Positions 36,845 through 46,391 are shown, counted from the stretch's first letter. The stretch is 64,000 bases of DNA from Brevibacillus parabrevis (GCF_003710905.1 NZ_RHHV01000006.1:310001-374000), one strand, 5' to 3'. Notes: generated from the letters alone by a model not told the origin. Numbers and translations are program-made.

Positions 36845-37773
36845 GTGCTTTCCCCCCATTTTTCACGAATGCGCGGGTCCAAAATCCCGTAGATCATATC
36901 GACCAAAAGCACGACCAGGATGAACAACGTGCTGTAAAAGAGCGTAATGCCCATGATCACACTGTAGTCGTTCACCATGATGGATAAAATGAATTGCTCC
37001 CCCAGCCCTGGCACCGAAAAAATTTTCTCAATCACCAATGTTCCGGTCATGATCGACACCGCCATTGGCCCAAGCATGGTCACGACCGGGATCAGCGAAT
37101 TGCGCACGACGTGCTTCCACACCACTCCAAACTCCGAAATCCCTTTGGCCCGCGCGCTCAAAATATAGTCCTGCGTGAGCACCTCCAGCATTTCCGTGCG
37201 GATGAACCTGGCGACTGCCGCTATCACCGTCACGGATAGCGCCAAGGAAGGCAGGATGGAATAAGAGTAATCCTCCCAAAGTCCGGGCGGCAGCCAGCCG
37301 AGCTTGACGCCCACGTAGTATTGCAACAGCGCCGCGAATACGAACGAAGGGATCGACATGCCCAGGACAGCCATCGTGACGGCTCCCAGGTCAAACAGGC
37401 TGTTCTGACGCAGCGCCGAGAGAATCCCCAGCCCCAGTCCGATAATCGAGCCGATCACCATGGCTTGAAAGCCGATCAAAACAGACGGACCGATCCGCTC
37501 GAAAATGATGTCCGTGACCAGGCGCCCCTTGAATTGAAAGGAGACGCCCCAATCACCTTGAACCAAATTCCCCAGGTAGCGGGCGTATTGAACGGGCAGC
37601 GGCTGATCCAGTCCGTATTTTTGATTCAACGAAGCCAATTGCTGCTCGGACAGCTTGTCCGGGTTGCTGTACGGGGTGCCTGGAAGCAATTTCATCAGGA
37701 AAAAGGTCACGGTCGCAATGATGAACAAAGTCGTCAGCATGACTCCCAGTCGTTTCAAAAAATACAGTCTCAT
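36841..37773 (-). CDS. oppB: Oligopeptide ABC importer, permease OppB
   Basis: Permease of 310 residues with six helices, the first at about 8-28, and the EAA loop SARAKGISEFGVVWKHVVRN. ATG at 37773 is chosen over two in-frame ATGs that overlap or crowd the GGGGGG ribosome site. Forms the channel with OppC. Confidence 0.93.
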   Translation of the reverse strand: MRLYFLKRLGVMLTTLFIIATVTFFLMKLLPGTPYSNPDKLSEQQLASLNQKYGLDQPLPVQYARYLGNLVQGDWGVSFQFKGRLVTDIIFERIGPSVLIGFQAMVIGSIIGLGLGILSALRQNSLFDLGAVTMAVLGMSIPSFVFAALLQYYVGVKLGWLPPGLWEDYSYSILPSLALSVTVIAAVARFIRTEMLEVLTQDYILSARAKGISEFGVVWKHVVRNSLIPVVTMLGPMAVSIMTGTLVIEKIFSVPGLGEQFILSIMVNDYSVIMGITLFYSTLFILVVLLVDMIYGILDPRIREKWGEST

Positions 37774-37810
37774 CCGCATGCCCCCCATTTCCGCGCCTGG
37801 CTTTTCAACC

Positions 37811-39475
37811 TTACTCCATATGCGTCCATTTGTACGTAAACTCCGGACCGCTCGGATGCCAGATCAGCCCTTTGATTTTTTGGCTCTGCAAAATGACTTC
37901 TCCGTATTGATACAGCGGGACGACCGCCGCATCTTTTTCGATGATGATTTTTTCCAGTTGCAGCAAGATGTCGTACCGTTTCCGTGGGTCCAGCTCCTTG
38001 TTGGCCTGTGCCACCAGTTGGTCAAACTGCGGGTTGGAATACTTCATCCGGTTCGCCTGGCCGCCCGTCACCCACATGTCCAAATACGTCATCGGGTCGA
38101 TGTAATCCGGCCCCCATGTGGACAAAGCGATCTCATACTCAAACGCTTTTTCCTGTTTGATCCGCTGCTGGAACGGAACGGTTTTCAGCTTGAGCTTGAA
38201 GCCGGGCAAATTCGTTTCCAACTGCGCTTTCAAATACTCGGAAGTTTGTCGCATGTATTCCTGATCCGCCACAATCATGGACGTCGCAAGGCCGCTTTGT
38301 CCGATTTCAGCCAAGCCTTTTTGCCACAATGTTTTCGCTTCTTCGACCGTTCCTTTGTTCAATTGTCCGTTCAGCACACGATAATCTTTCATGTCCGGCG
38401 AGAGCGAGAACGCTGCTGGCACCAAGCCGTACAGCGGGATTGAACCATCGTTTAACACGACATCTGTCAAGCTTTCCTTGTCAATCGCCATGCCGATCGC
38501 CCGGCGGATATTTTCGTTTTGGAAAGCGGCAACATCGGGATTCAGACGCATAAAAATGGTCGTCGGAGTCGCTACTTTTTGGTAGTCTTCCTTGCCTTTG
38601 TAAGCGTCAGCCAAAGAGGAGGTCAAACCTGTCACGCGATCAAGCTTCCCCGTTTCATACAGGTTGACGGCTGCCGAAGGTTCCTTTACGATATAGACAT
38701 TGATCTCGTCCAACTGGACGTTCGCGGCGTCCCAGTAGGATTCGTTTTTCTTGTATTGCCAGCTTTGCTCGTGCTTCCAGTCGTTCAGAACAAAAGGTCC
38801 GTTCGCCAGCACCTGGTCGTACTCCAGGCCATACTTGTCGCCTGCTTTTTCCACGAATTTCTCGTTTTGCGGCAAAAACGGGGCAAGTGGCAGAAGCGGC
38901 AGGAACAGTGGATTCGCTCTGTCCAGCTTCACTTCCAGCGTCTTCGCATCAATCGCCTTGATGCCCAAATCGTCCGGCTTCTTCTCGCCTTGCAAAATCT
39001 TGTCGGCATTCGCAATCCCGGCCATTTCGAAAAATACGCCGAATGGCCCCACTTCCCGCAACACCCGCTTCCAGCCGTATTCAAAATCTTGGGCCGTTAC
39101 CGGATCGCCGTTCGCCCATTTCGCATCGCGCAACAAAAACGTATGCGTCAAAGCGTCCTCGCTCGTTTTATGCTCCTGCGCAATCGCGAGGATCGGTTGG
39201 TGCTTGTCGTCGAAGCGGAACAACCCTTCGTTGATGTTGTTGAGCACCGTAGAGCTGACCGCATCGGAAATCTGGGCCACATCGAGCGTGGCGATCTCCG
39301 CGCCTTCGGACACATTCAGCACTTGCTTGACGGCACTCGCTTCGCCCTGCTTTCCTTCACTGGCAGGAGAAGCGTCATTTTTCCCAGCCGACCCGAAGTT
39401 GCATCCTGCGAGCGCCACGCCGCTTACGAGAACGGCTGTCACGAAACAAAGGAACCGCTTGCTTGCTACCCTCAT
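37811..39475 (-). CDS. oppA: Oligopeptide-binding lipoprotein OppA
   Basis: Extracytoplasmic peptide-binding protein of 554 residues, SBP family 5. The lipoprotein signal ends at ALAGC (Cys25), followed by a Ser/Gly/Lys linker and the conserved LRDAKWANGDPVTAQDFEYGWKR-type block (near 112-134, only partly quoted: ANGDPVTAQDFEYGWKR). It sits directly upstream of the permease genes and downstream of the dipeptidase. It decides which peptides enter the pathway. Confidence 0.94.
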   Translation of the reverse strand: MRVASKRFLCFVTAVLVSGVALAGCNFGSAGKNDASPASEGKQGEASAVKQVLNVSEGAEIATLDVAQISDAVSSTVLNNINEGLFRFDDKHQPILAIAQEHKTSEDALTHTFLLRDAKWANGDPVTAQDFEYGWKRVLREVGPFGVFFEMAGIANADKILQGEKKPDDLGIKAIDAKTLEVKLDRANPLFLPLLPLAPFLPQNEKFVEKAGDKYGLEYDQVLANGPFVLNDWKHEQSWQYKKNESYWDAANVQLDEINVYIVKEPSAAVNLYETGKLDRVTGLTSSLADAYKGKEDYQKVATPTTIFMRLNPDVAAFQNENIRRAIGMAIDKESLTDVVLNDGSIPLYGLVPAAFSLSPDMKDYRVLNGQLNKGTVEEAKTLWQKGLAEIGQSGLATSMIVADQEYMRQTSEYLKAQLETNLPGFKLKLKTVPFQQRIKQEKAFEYEIALSTWGPDYIDPMTYLDMWVTGGQANRMKYSNPQFDQLVAQANKELDPRKRYDILLQLEKIIIEKDAAVVPLYQYGEVILQSQKIKGLIWHPSGPEFTYKWTHME

Positions 39476-39505
39476 GATTCTTTTCCCCCTTATGCTCCTG
39501 TCTGT

Positions 39506-40444
39506 TTACCGTTTTTGTGGTCTGTTGCGCATAAAATTTTCCGAGGCAAAGCCGCGCACTTGCTCGTCTGTATAGTACCGCGAAAGCTCGTGCAGCAAAT
39601 TTTGCATCATGCCTGCATGGGAAAGTCCTTCGATGCGTTCGGGCATCGAGATGCCGTCGAAGTCGGAGCCGATTCCGATGTACCGCTCACCGCCCAACCC
39701 GCAAAAATGTTCGATATGGCGGATCAAGTCCGGGATCGCAGCCTTTCGTCCCTCCTTGACGAAGGCGGGAGAAAAAAATACGTGGACCAGACCCCCTTTG
39801 GCGAACAGCGCCCGCGCCTGTTCATCAGACAAATTCCGCGGATGGTCGAGGATCGCCCTTGCATTGGAGTGGCTTGCGATAGGATGAGCTGCCAGCTCGA
39901 TCACGTCCCAGAAAGCCTGTTCATGCAAATGCGAGACATCTGTAAAAAGCCGATTTTCATTCAGAAAATTCACTACTTTTACGCCGAACGAAGTCAATCC
40001 CGTAGCCGTTTTGTCCAACGCTCCGCCCGCAGCGAGATTCCCATGATTCCAGGTCAATCCGACAGAGCGCACCCCCAACTGATACAGCGTCGTCAACATG
40101 GACAAGTCTTCTCCGATCGCATCCACTCCTTCCAGCGAGAGCAGCGCTCCGATTTCTCCGTCTCGCAGCCGATCGATGTCGTCCCATTCCTTGATTTGCT
40201 TCATCTCGGGATTTTTCCCCAAGACTTCCTCATGGAAATAATCCATTTGCGCAAGCACAGACGAAAGCTTTTGCTCCACAGACAAGTCCGGCGGCGGAAA
40301 CAGCGCGAAAACTTGAACTTTTACTCCGCCTTGCTGCAAACGCGCTTTGTTCGACTCCAACTGTGGTGCATTGGCGAAAGCAAGCTCGCCTTTTGACAGC
40401 CACATTTTCAACAACGTGTCGCAATGCAGATCAACTACGTGCAT
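39506..40444 (-). CDS. M19-family (renal-type) dipeptidase
   Basis: Zinc dipeptidase of 312 residues. DLHCD at the N-terminus, the bridging Glu in LLSLEGVDAI, HPIASHSNAR and GSDFDG are the family motifs. M19 enzymes accept dipeptides with a D-residue at the C-terminus, unlike most dipeptidases, which fits the D-amino-acid genes next to it. 61 bp or less separates it from its neighbours on the same strand. Confidence 0.92.
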   Translation of the reverse strand: MHVVDLHCDTLLKMWLSKGELAFANAPQLESNKARLQQGGVKVQVFALFPPPDLSVEQKLSSVLAQMDYFHEEVLGKNPEMKQIKEWDDIDRLRDGEIGALLSLEGVDAIGEDLSMLTTLYQLGVRSVGLTWNHGNLAAGGALDKTATGLTSFGVKVVNFLNENRLFTDVSHLHEQAFWDVIELAAHPIASHSNARAILDHPRNLSDEQARALFAKGGLVHVFFSPAFVKEGRKAAIPDLIRHIEHFCGLGGERYIGIGSDFDGISMPERIEGLSHAGMMQNLLHELSRYYTDEQVRGFASENFMRNRPQKR

Positions 40445-40460
40445 AACAGGCTGTCCCCCC

Positions 40461-41423
40461 TTACAAGTCTACATACATGCCCTTGCCCGTCTCCTTCGCC
40501 TTGCGATACACAAACGCGGCAACGCTCAAATCTTGAACGGCGATCCCCGTCGAGTCGAACAAGGTAATCTCGCTCGCCGATTGGCGTCCCGGCTTTTCCT
40601 TGCTCGTAATTTGTCCCAGCTCTGCAAACAGACTGTCGCGGGAAGGCTGTCCTTGCAATTCTCCCAGGTGCGAAGCTTGCTCCCACCAATCGCAGACGAG
40701 CTTGTCCGGCAGCCGATCCAGCTCGATCTCCCTTTTCCCGCTCGTATCGCTTCCCATCGCATTCACATGAGTTCCCGCCTGCAGCCACGACGACTTGAGC
40801 ACAGGCGAAAAGGCAGGTGTCGTCGTGACGACAATATCGGCTTGCTCGACCGCTTCCTGCGCCGAAGCGGCTTGTCTGGCGCCGAGTCCCATCCGCGTGA
40901 TTTCCTCGGTCAGTCTGGCTGCCGAAGCATCTGTGCGGGAGTAGACGGAAACGGTTTCAAGCGGAAACAGGTGCAGCAGCCCTTCCAGCTGCGCTCTTGC
41001 CTGGACGCCTGCGCCAATCAGTGCGACCGACTTACTCTTTTGGCGGGCTAAATATTTGGCCGCAATCGCCCCTGCCGCCGCTGTGCGGATCGCCGTCAGC
41101 AGATTGGCGTCCAGGAGGCACGTCGGCTCGCCCGTTTGCGGACAAAGCAGCAGCATGACGGATTGATGGTTTGTTTTGCCGCTTTGCCAATTGTCGCTCC
41201 AGAAGCCGCCTGTCTTCAGGCCAATCGCTGACTCCTCACTCAAATACGCTGATTTGATGCTGTAAATCCCGTTGTGCTCCCCGACTTTTTCGCGAACGGA
41301 CGGGAAAACGGCGCTTTTGCCTTGAGCAAACTGGGAAAAAGCCAGCTCCACCGTCTCCATCGCTTCACGGAAGCTCAACATCTCCGCAAACAATTCCTGA
41401 TTGATTACGAGCACTTTTGCCAT
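40461..41423 (-). CDS. Ornithine cyclodeaminase / mu-crystallin-family reductase
   Basis: NAD(P)-binding protein of 320 residues with the Rossmann motif GAGVQARAQLEGL (near 137-149) and a conserved TAIRTAAAGAIAAKYLA helix. Family members act as ornithine cyclodeaminases, alanine dehydrogenases or ketimine (pyrroline-2-carboxylate) reductases; here the reduction of a cyclic imine or a 2-oxo acid step in amino-acid breakdown is plausible. ATG at 41423 preceded by AGGGGTG. 10 bp downstream of the PLP enzyme gene. Confidence 0.88.
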   Translation of the reverse strand: MAKVLVINQELFAEMLSFREAMETVELAFSQFAQGKSAVFPSVREKVGEHNGIYSIKSAYLSEESAIGLKTGGFWSDNWQSGKTNHQSVMLLLCPQTGEPTCLLDANLLTAIRTAAAGAIAAKYLARQKSKSVALIGAGVQARAQLEGLLHLFPLETVSVYSRTDASAARLTEEITRMGLGARQAASAQEAVEQADIVVTTTPAFSPVLKSSWLQAGTHVNAMGSDTSGKREIELDRLPDKLVCDWWEQASHLGELQGQPSRDSLFAELGQITSKEKPGRQSASEITLFDSTGIAVQDLSVAAFVYRKAKETGKGMYVDL

Positions 41424-41433
41424 GACTACACCC

Positions 41434-42540
41434 CTATTGATTGCATCCTCGCGCATGGATCGGAAACACGGTTTCGACTTTTCCGTCGCGTATTCCGTAA
41501 GCCACCTGGTACAAATTGACGGTTGGACAAATGTGGTTCGGAATGATTTCGATGCGCTGGCCGATGGAAAAGGACGTTCCCGGCACCATAATCGCATGCT
41601 CATCCGACAGTTTGCGGATGTGTACATCCTGCTGCCCTCGTACCTGCCCAAAACCGCTGGTCGCAAGCAGGCCGCTCGCCCGCGAGTCGATTGTCATCGC
41701 TTTCGCCCCTGCATCAGCCACAGCACGTTCGCCATTCGGCCTGGAAATAACCGTGCCGAGAATCGTCGCGGCACAGCGCTCCGTATCTCCGAAAAAGGCG
41801 GCGTGCGTCCTGTCGTAAAACACGTAGGTGCCCGGACGTATCTCGGTGACTCCGGGAACGACGCCTGCCCCAAGCAAACCGAGCGTGCAACCGACACTGA
41901 CCTCGCAGGGAAAGCCCCAGCGCGAGCGGATTCGCCTCCCGATCTCGACCATTGTCTCCTGCGCTTGGCGCGCCACTTTTTCCAGCTCGCTTCTGTCTGC
42001 CGCGTTATACACTTGTCCTTCATGAGTGAATATTCCATCTATTTTTGTTTCAGGGAATTTTCTGATAATTTTCTCGACAAGGCTCTCTACCTGATCCGGT
42101 TCCACGCCACAGCGCTGCAACCCGGTATTGACCTCGATCATGATTCCGACGGAGCGAGCCTCTCCCCCGTACTCGGAAAGCTGTTCTAGCTGAACAAGCG
42201 AATCGACCGCCAGCCTGATGCGTGCTCGCCTCGCCAGTGCTTCCAGTCTGGCAAGCTTTTTTCTCCCGACAATTTGCGTCGCCACAAAAATGTCTGTCAG
42301 TCCATAGTCGGCCATGACTTCCGCCTCGCCAAGCTTTGCCACGGTAATCCCTTGTGCTCCGCCATCGATCTGCATCTGGGCGATTTTTGCGCATTTGTGC
42401 GTCTTGATGTGAGGGCGAAGAGCAGCCCCTCCTGAATCGGCGAGCGACTGCATCTCCTGCACATTTTTCTCCAGACGGTTCAGATCGATGAGCAGAGCGG
42501 GCGTGTCCAGTTCGTCCACGCTTGATCCGATCAGCTTCAT
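41434..42540 (-). CDS. D-threonine aldolase / D-serine dehydratase-like PLP enzyme
   Basis: Fold-type III (alanine-racemase-like) PLP enzyme of 368 residues. The PLP lysine is Lys46 in RPHIKTHK, and the C-terminal metal site characteristic of D-threonine aldolase and eukaryotic-type D-serine dehydratase is present in NHICPTVNL. It should act on a D-beta-hydroxy amino acid. The start overlaps the regulator stop by 4 bp. Which D-substrate it prefers cannot be told. Confidence 0.9.
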   Translation of the reverse strand: MKLIGSSVDELDTPALLIDLNRLEKNVQEMQSLADSGGAALRPHIKTHKCAKIAQMQIDGGAQGITVAKLGEAEVMADYGLTDIFVATQIVGRKKLARLEALARRARIRLAVDSLVQLEQLSEYGGEARSVGIMIEVNTGLQRCGVEPDQVESLVEKIIRKFPETKIDGIFTHEGQVYNAADRSELEKVARQAQETMVEIGRRIRSRWGFPCEVSVGCTLGLLGAGVVPGVTEIRPGTYVFYDRTHAAFFGDTERCAATILGTVISRPNGERAVADAGAKAMTIDSRASGLLATSGFGQVRGQQDVHIRKLSDEHAIMVPGTSFSIGQRIEIIPNHICPTVNLYQVAYGIRDGKVETVFPIHARGCNQ

Positions 42541-43205
42541 CTGCTCAACTCCTCTTGCTCCTGCTTCTGATTCCTGCGCAGCTCGTCTAGGTAGCTGTAC
42601 ATGGTTACCTTGGAAATTTTCAGCTCGGCAGCGACTTTTTCCAACGCGCCCTTGATCAGAAATACCCCTTTTTTGTCCATGAACTGGACGATTTGCATTT
42701 TTTCGTTCTTGTCGATTTTCTCTACGTCTTTCTCGGCGATCATCTGGTTAATCATCTGCTCCACAATCTCCCACACATTTTGCACCACTTCCACTTCTTC
42801 GCGCTCCAGCGGCTCCTCGTCCATGCGGATGAAGTCCTCGATGAACTCGCGGGTGCTCACCAGTGGGTGAATGTCGATGTTGATGCAAAAAGCGCCGATG
42901 GCTTCCCCGTCTGCATTGCGGATCAGCGCGGTCGTCGACTTGATCGTCCGCCCATCCTCCGTCTCGGTCCGGTAATTGGCGACGACGTCATTTTGCAGCT
43001 TTTGGGACAAGAGAACTTGTGTGATCAAATGGTTGAACGATTGCCCGACAGCTCTGCCCGTGACGTGGTTGTTCGCGGTGTAGATGACGGACGACTGCGG
43101 CGAACTCAAATCGTGGAGCACAACTTCGCAGTTTTTGCCAAACGTCTGAGCCATGGCATCGGCGATCGGAATGTATCGGCGCAGTTCCTCGGCGTATTTT
43201 CCCAT
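42537..43205 (-). CDS. YheO/DauR-like PAS plus HTH regulator
   Basis: A 222-residue regulator: a YheO-type PAS domain (about 7-120, starting YIPIADAMAQTFGKNCEVVLHDL) and a C-terminal helix-turn-helix near AAELKISKVTMYSYLDELRR. DauR of Pseudomonas, in this family, represses D-arginine catabolism, so control by a D-amino acid is likely. First gene of the 14-gene run, behind a good promoter, implying autoregulation. AGGAAAGGAG precedes the ATG. Confidence 0.9.
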   Translation of the reverse strand: MGKYAEELRRYIPIADAMAQTFGKNCEVVLHDLSSPQSSVIYTANNHVTGRAVGQSFNHLITQVLLSQKLQNDVVANYRTETEDGRTIKSTTALIRNADGEAIGAFCINIDIHPLVSTREFIEDFIRMDEEPLEREEVEVVQNVWEIVEQMINQMIAEKDVEKIDKNEKMQIVQFMDKKGVFLIKGALEKVAAELKISKVTMYSYLDELRRNQKQEQEELSR

Positions 43206-43253
43206 GCTTCACTCTCCTTTCCTCCGGGATGGTGGTGCTATTTGTTATCCCTC

Positions 43254-43281
43254 ATTATACTTGTCCATATAATTTATTCAA
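43254..43281 (-). promoter_or_regulatory. Promoter of the D-amino-acid/peptide operon
   Basis: On the minus strand TTGAAT (43276-43281) and TATAAT (43254-43259) with a 16-bp spacer, about 49 bp before the regulator start. The surrounding 43260-43320 is very AT-rich. No second strong promoter was noticed in the 15 kb downstream. Confidence 0.7.
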
Positions 43282-43488
43282 GATAAAATATAATTTTTTC
43301 TATAAAATTCTGACGAATAGACTTTCTTATCAAAGCTGATCAGAGCCAGAATCACCCGTTAATGCAGCGAAATAACAGCTTCTCCCTCCAGTTCACAAGA
43401 ACGAGAGCAGAAAAAGTTATACATAAAAACTTCTCTGTCTTTTCTGCGTTTCTCTATATTTTTTTCTACACCAGATAACGCATCGCCT

Positions 43489-43530
43489 AAAAAAAGAACG
43501 CCCTCGATCCTCGCAGACCAACGGCGTTCT
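43489..43530 (-). terminator. Terminator after the D-serine ammonia-lyase gene
   Basis: On the minus strand an 8-bp stem (43523-43530 with 43495-43502) is followed by seven T in a row. It separates the dsdA gene from the regulator-led operon. The remaining 43282-43488 holds only AT-rich non-coding sequence. Confidence 0.85.
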
Positions 43531-43550
43531 CGTGTATGAATGAAACGATG

Positions 43551-44921
43551 TTACGAATGGCTCTGCTCTTCGCATTCCAATCCTTTGGCATAGTACGCTT
43601 CCTGAATATGCGCAGGCACCATGCTGCCCCCTGTCGCCCAGACGATATGGGTTGCGTTTTTCATTTTGTCCGCAAGACCGTGCTGCTCGATGTACTGCTG
43701 CCCCGCTGCTTGCCCAAGCAAACGGATCGGCCCTGGCATGCCAGCCAGCGCAGACGGCTCAAGCCGCACGGATTCGCTGTCGCGCAAAGCCCGCAGCAGC
43801 CTGTACAGCTCCCCGTCCACCACCGTGTAGACGCCGCTGAGCAACGGTTCCATGACTTTGCCGACGAAGCGCGAAGGACGTCCTACGGCGAGTCCGTCAG
43901 CGTCTGTCTTGTTGTCGATGCCAAAGTCTTGCACAGCCAGCTTGTCATGATATCCCGTCATCAAGCCGAGCAGCATGCAAGGCGAATGAGTCGGCTCCGC
44001 AAAAAAGCAGTGGACGCGATCGCCGTAAAGCAGCTTCAATCCGTAGGCAACGCCACCCGGCCCGCCGCCTACCCCGCACGGCAAGTACACGAAAAGCGGA
44101 TGCTCGCTGTCCACGATCACCTGCTGCTCCTCCAGCTGCTTTTGCAACCGTCCGGCGGCGACGGCATAGCCGAGAAACAGCCGCTTGGAGTTTTCATCGT
44201 CAATGAAATAGCACTGCGGGTCGGCTTCTGCCTGCTTTCTTCCCTCTTCGACCGCTTTGCCGTAATCGGATTGATACTCGACGACTTGCACGCCTTTTGC
44301 GCGCAGCAAATCTTTTTTCCACGCTTTTGCATCCGCAGACATATGAACCGTCACCCGAAACCCGAGCTTCGCGCTGATGATCCCGATGCTCAGTCCAAGA
44401 TTGCCTGTCGATCCTACGGCGATGGAGTATTGGGAAAAGAACGCGCGGTACTCTTCTGTGGCAAACACGGAGTAATCGCCGTCTGCGGGCAGCCTATCGT
44501 GCTTTTTCGCCAGTTCTTCTGCGTGGGCAAGCACCTCGTAAATCCCGCCTCGCGCCTTGATGGAACCCGCGATCGGCAAATGGCTGTCGCACTTTAGCAG
44601 GAGACGGCCCGGTATTTCCTGACCAAAACGCCTTGCCAGCTCGTCTTGCATGTTGGGAATCGAAGCAAGCGGCGACTCGATTAGCCCGGAAGCCGAGCTC
44701 GTTTCCGGAAAAGCCTGCTGGATAAACGGGGCAAATCGGCGCAAACGCTCCTCTGCATCTTGCACCTCTTCCGCCGTAACCGTCATTTCTGCTTCCGCCA
44801 CCGGAGTCAGACGCGGATTTGTCCAAAATACTTCCGCTGTTGCCATCAGCTCGGACAACAACGGATACTCGCTTTTCCATTGCTCGATTGTTTTTCCTTC
44901 AACTCTCACACCGTTTTCCAT
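43551..44921 (-). CDS. dsdA: D-serine ammonia-lyase
   Basis: PLP-dependent D-serine dehydratase of 456 residues, turning D-serine into pyruvate and ammonia in the cytoplasm. The PLP lysine is Lys122 in GSIKARGG; the phosphate-binding glycine loop is [21 protein letters not shown] is the substrate-side loop. GGAGG lies 12 bases before the ATG. It is a separate unit upstream of the regulator, bounded by a terminator, and gives the locus a second, unrelated D-serine-active PLP enzyme. Confidence 0.94.
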   Translation of the reverse strand: MENGVRVEGKTIEQWKSEYPLLSELMATAEVFWTNPRLTPVAEAEMTVTAEEVQDAEERLRRFAPFIQQAFPETSSASGLIESPLASIPNMQDELARRFGQEIPGRLLLKCDSHLPIAGSIKARGGIYEVLAHAEELAKKHDRLPADGDYSVFATEEYRAFFSQYSIAVGSTGNLGLSIGIISAKLGFRVTVHMSADAKAWKKDLLRAKGVQVVEYQSDYGKAVEEGRKQAEADPQCYFIDDENSKRLFLGYAVAAGRLQKQLEEQQVIVDSEHPLFVYLPCGVGGGPGGVAYGLKLLYGDRVHCFFAEPTHSPCMLLGLMTGYHDKLAVQDFGIDNKTDADGLAVGRPSRFVGKVMEPLLSGVYTVVDGELYRLLRALRDSESVRLEPSALAGMPGPIRLLGQAAGQQYIEQHGLADKMKNATHIVWATGGSMVPAHIQEAYYAKGLECEEQSHS

Positions 44922-45148
44922 CGCAATCGCAAACCTCCACCATTAGGCATTTGATATTCGGGAATATTTCGTCTTTTCAACCGCTGTGAGTCATCTGTGT
45001 GATGAAGCTTGTCCTTTAGTATGATAGTGCAACAAGAACGCGGGAAGCAACCCATTTGCCGGAAAAGAAAGCCCTCTTTTCGGACGCAAGCATTACACTG
45101 CCAGCCTTGTTCTCTTGTTTTTCTATTAAAAGAATTTACGTTTGTCCA

Positions 45149-45200
45149 TTGAGCAACCTCCTGCGATCTCCTAAGATGAGGTTGATTGATAATCATTATC
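45149..45200 (+). promoter_or_regulatory. Promoter with Fur box for the siderophore-binding gene
   Basis: TTGAGC (45149-45154), 17-bp spacer and TAAGAT (45172-45177). A Fur-box-like inverted repeat TTGATTGATAATCATTATC covers 45182-45200 and matches 15 of 19 positions of the classical Fur consensus, placed over the start of transcription. Indicates repression by iron. The rest of 44922-45148 shows nothing recognisable. Confidence 0.75.
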
Positions 45201-45233
45201 GATACATTTTTACAAGGGAGATGTCCTCGCAAA

Positions 45234-46265
45234 ATGATACAGGTACGACCACTCATCACCACCTTGCAAGCTGTCTTCTTCTCCGCAGCGCTCTTGCTCT
45301 CCGGGTGCGGGCAATCAGCACCTACCCCCGCCCCAACCGATGCTGCCCAGAAGACAGCGGAAGCGCCTGCCACTGCAAAAGGAGCCGCTGCAACCACGCA
45401 ACCGACGGGCGACAGCCAAAAGCAAACGCGACTGTACAAAGACTTCATGAATCGCGAAGTGGAAATTCCCGCGCACGCCGAACGCGTGATCTTCATCGGC
45501 AATACGGCTGGAGATTTGCTCGCCCTCGGCGTCAAGCCTGTCGGGCTGAATATGATCGATGCGAAGCCGACCGTGTTCGGCGACGAGCTACAAGGCGTCG
45601 AGGACGTGGGCCATCCGGGCGATCCGGAAAAAATGCTCGCGCTCAATCCCGATCTGATTATTCTCGGTGTGAACATCGAGGAAGAGCGGCTGCAAGTGTT
45701 TTCGAAAATCGCTCCGACTGTCGCTTTTGACAAATATCGGCCTGTGAAGGAGCGCTTGCTGACGTTGGGCGATATTTTGGACAGACAACCAGAAGCCAAG
45801 GCGTGGATCGCCGACTACGAAAAGCAAACAGAGCAGTTCTGGAGCAACATGCAAGCCCAAGGTCAGGTGAAGCCGAACGAAACGGCCAGCGTCTTTATTT
45901 TTTACGACGGCGGCAAAAGCCTTTACGCGCTTGGCACGCAAGGACTGTCCTCCAGCCTGTATCACGCAAAAGGCTTCAAGCCGACTGAGGCTATTCAAAA
46001 AATGCTGGACAACGGCGTGTCTTTTGAGGAGTTTTCCAAAGAACGGCTCGGCGAAGTCGCCGGGGCTCACCTGTTCCTGATGGTGTCGCTCGACGACTCC
46101 AAAGCCGAATTTGAGCGTTTCATCGAAAACCCGCTGTGGAAAAACTTGCCTGCCGTCAAAAACGGCCACGCCTATCTCGTAGACGCAAAATGGGGCTATG
46201 ACGACGCCATTACCAAGCAACGCATTTTGGGCGAGCTGCCAACCATTATGCAAGCCAAAAAGTAG
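45234..46265 (+). CDS. Iron-siderophore-binding lipoprotein
   Basis: Extracytoplasmic binding protein of 343 residues of the FhuD/FecB type (TroA-like fold). The lipobox is LLSGC (Cys near 22), then a 45-residue Ala/Pro/Thr-rich linker, then two lobes with the starting block YKDFMNREVEIPAHAERVI and IIGVN-type helix boundary. No permease or ATPase genes adjoin, so it must share a transporter encoded elsewhere. Its C-terminal half is clearly paralogous to the regulator downstream (both end in a WGYDD/WNYDD-ITKQ motif). Confidence 0.9.
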   Translation: MIQVRPLITTLQAVFFSAALLLSGCGQSAPTPAPTDAAQKTAEAPATAKGAAATTQPTGDSQKQTRLYKDFMNREVEIPAHAERVIFIGNTAGDLLALGVKPVGLNMIDAKPTVFGDELQGVEDVGHPGDPEKMLALNPDLIILGVNIEEERLQVFSKIAPTVAFDKYRPVKERLLTLGDILDRQPEAKAWIADYEKQTEQFWSNMQAQGQVKPNETASVFIFYDGGKSLYALGTQGLSSSLYHAKGFKPTEAIQKMLDNGVSFEEFSKERLGEVAGAHLFLMVSLDDSKAEFERFIENPLWKNLPAVKNGHAYLVDAKWGYDDAITKQRILGELPTIMQAKK

Positions 46266-46293
46266 ATCGATTCGACACCTTGCATTGCCTGTG

Positions 46294-46333
46294 AACAGCT
46301 TTTCAACCTTTTCGTTGAAAGGCTGTTTTTCTT
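46294..46333 (+). terminator. Terminator whose right arm contains the next gene's -35 element
   Basis: A 14-bp stem with one G-T pair (46294-46307 with 46314-46327), six-base loop and T run. The right arm includes TTGAAA (46315-46320), the -35 of the following promoter. Confidence 0.85.
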
Positions 46334-46361
46334 TGCGTATGATAGATAATGATTATTATTC
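46315..46361 (+). promoter_or_regulatory. Promoter with Fur box for the AraC-binding-protein fusion gene
   Basis: TTGAAA (46315-46320) and TATGAT (46338-46343) are 17 bp apart. A Fur-like repeat AGATAATGATTATTATT lies just downstream at 46345-46361, the same arrangement as for the siderophore-binding gene. Confidence 0.75.
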
Positions 46362-46391
46362 TCGATTGTTAGCAAAAGGAGGCTCTCCTTT

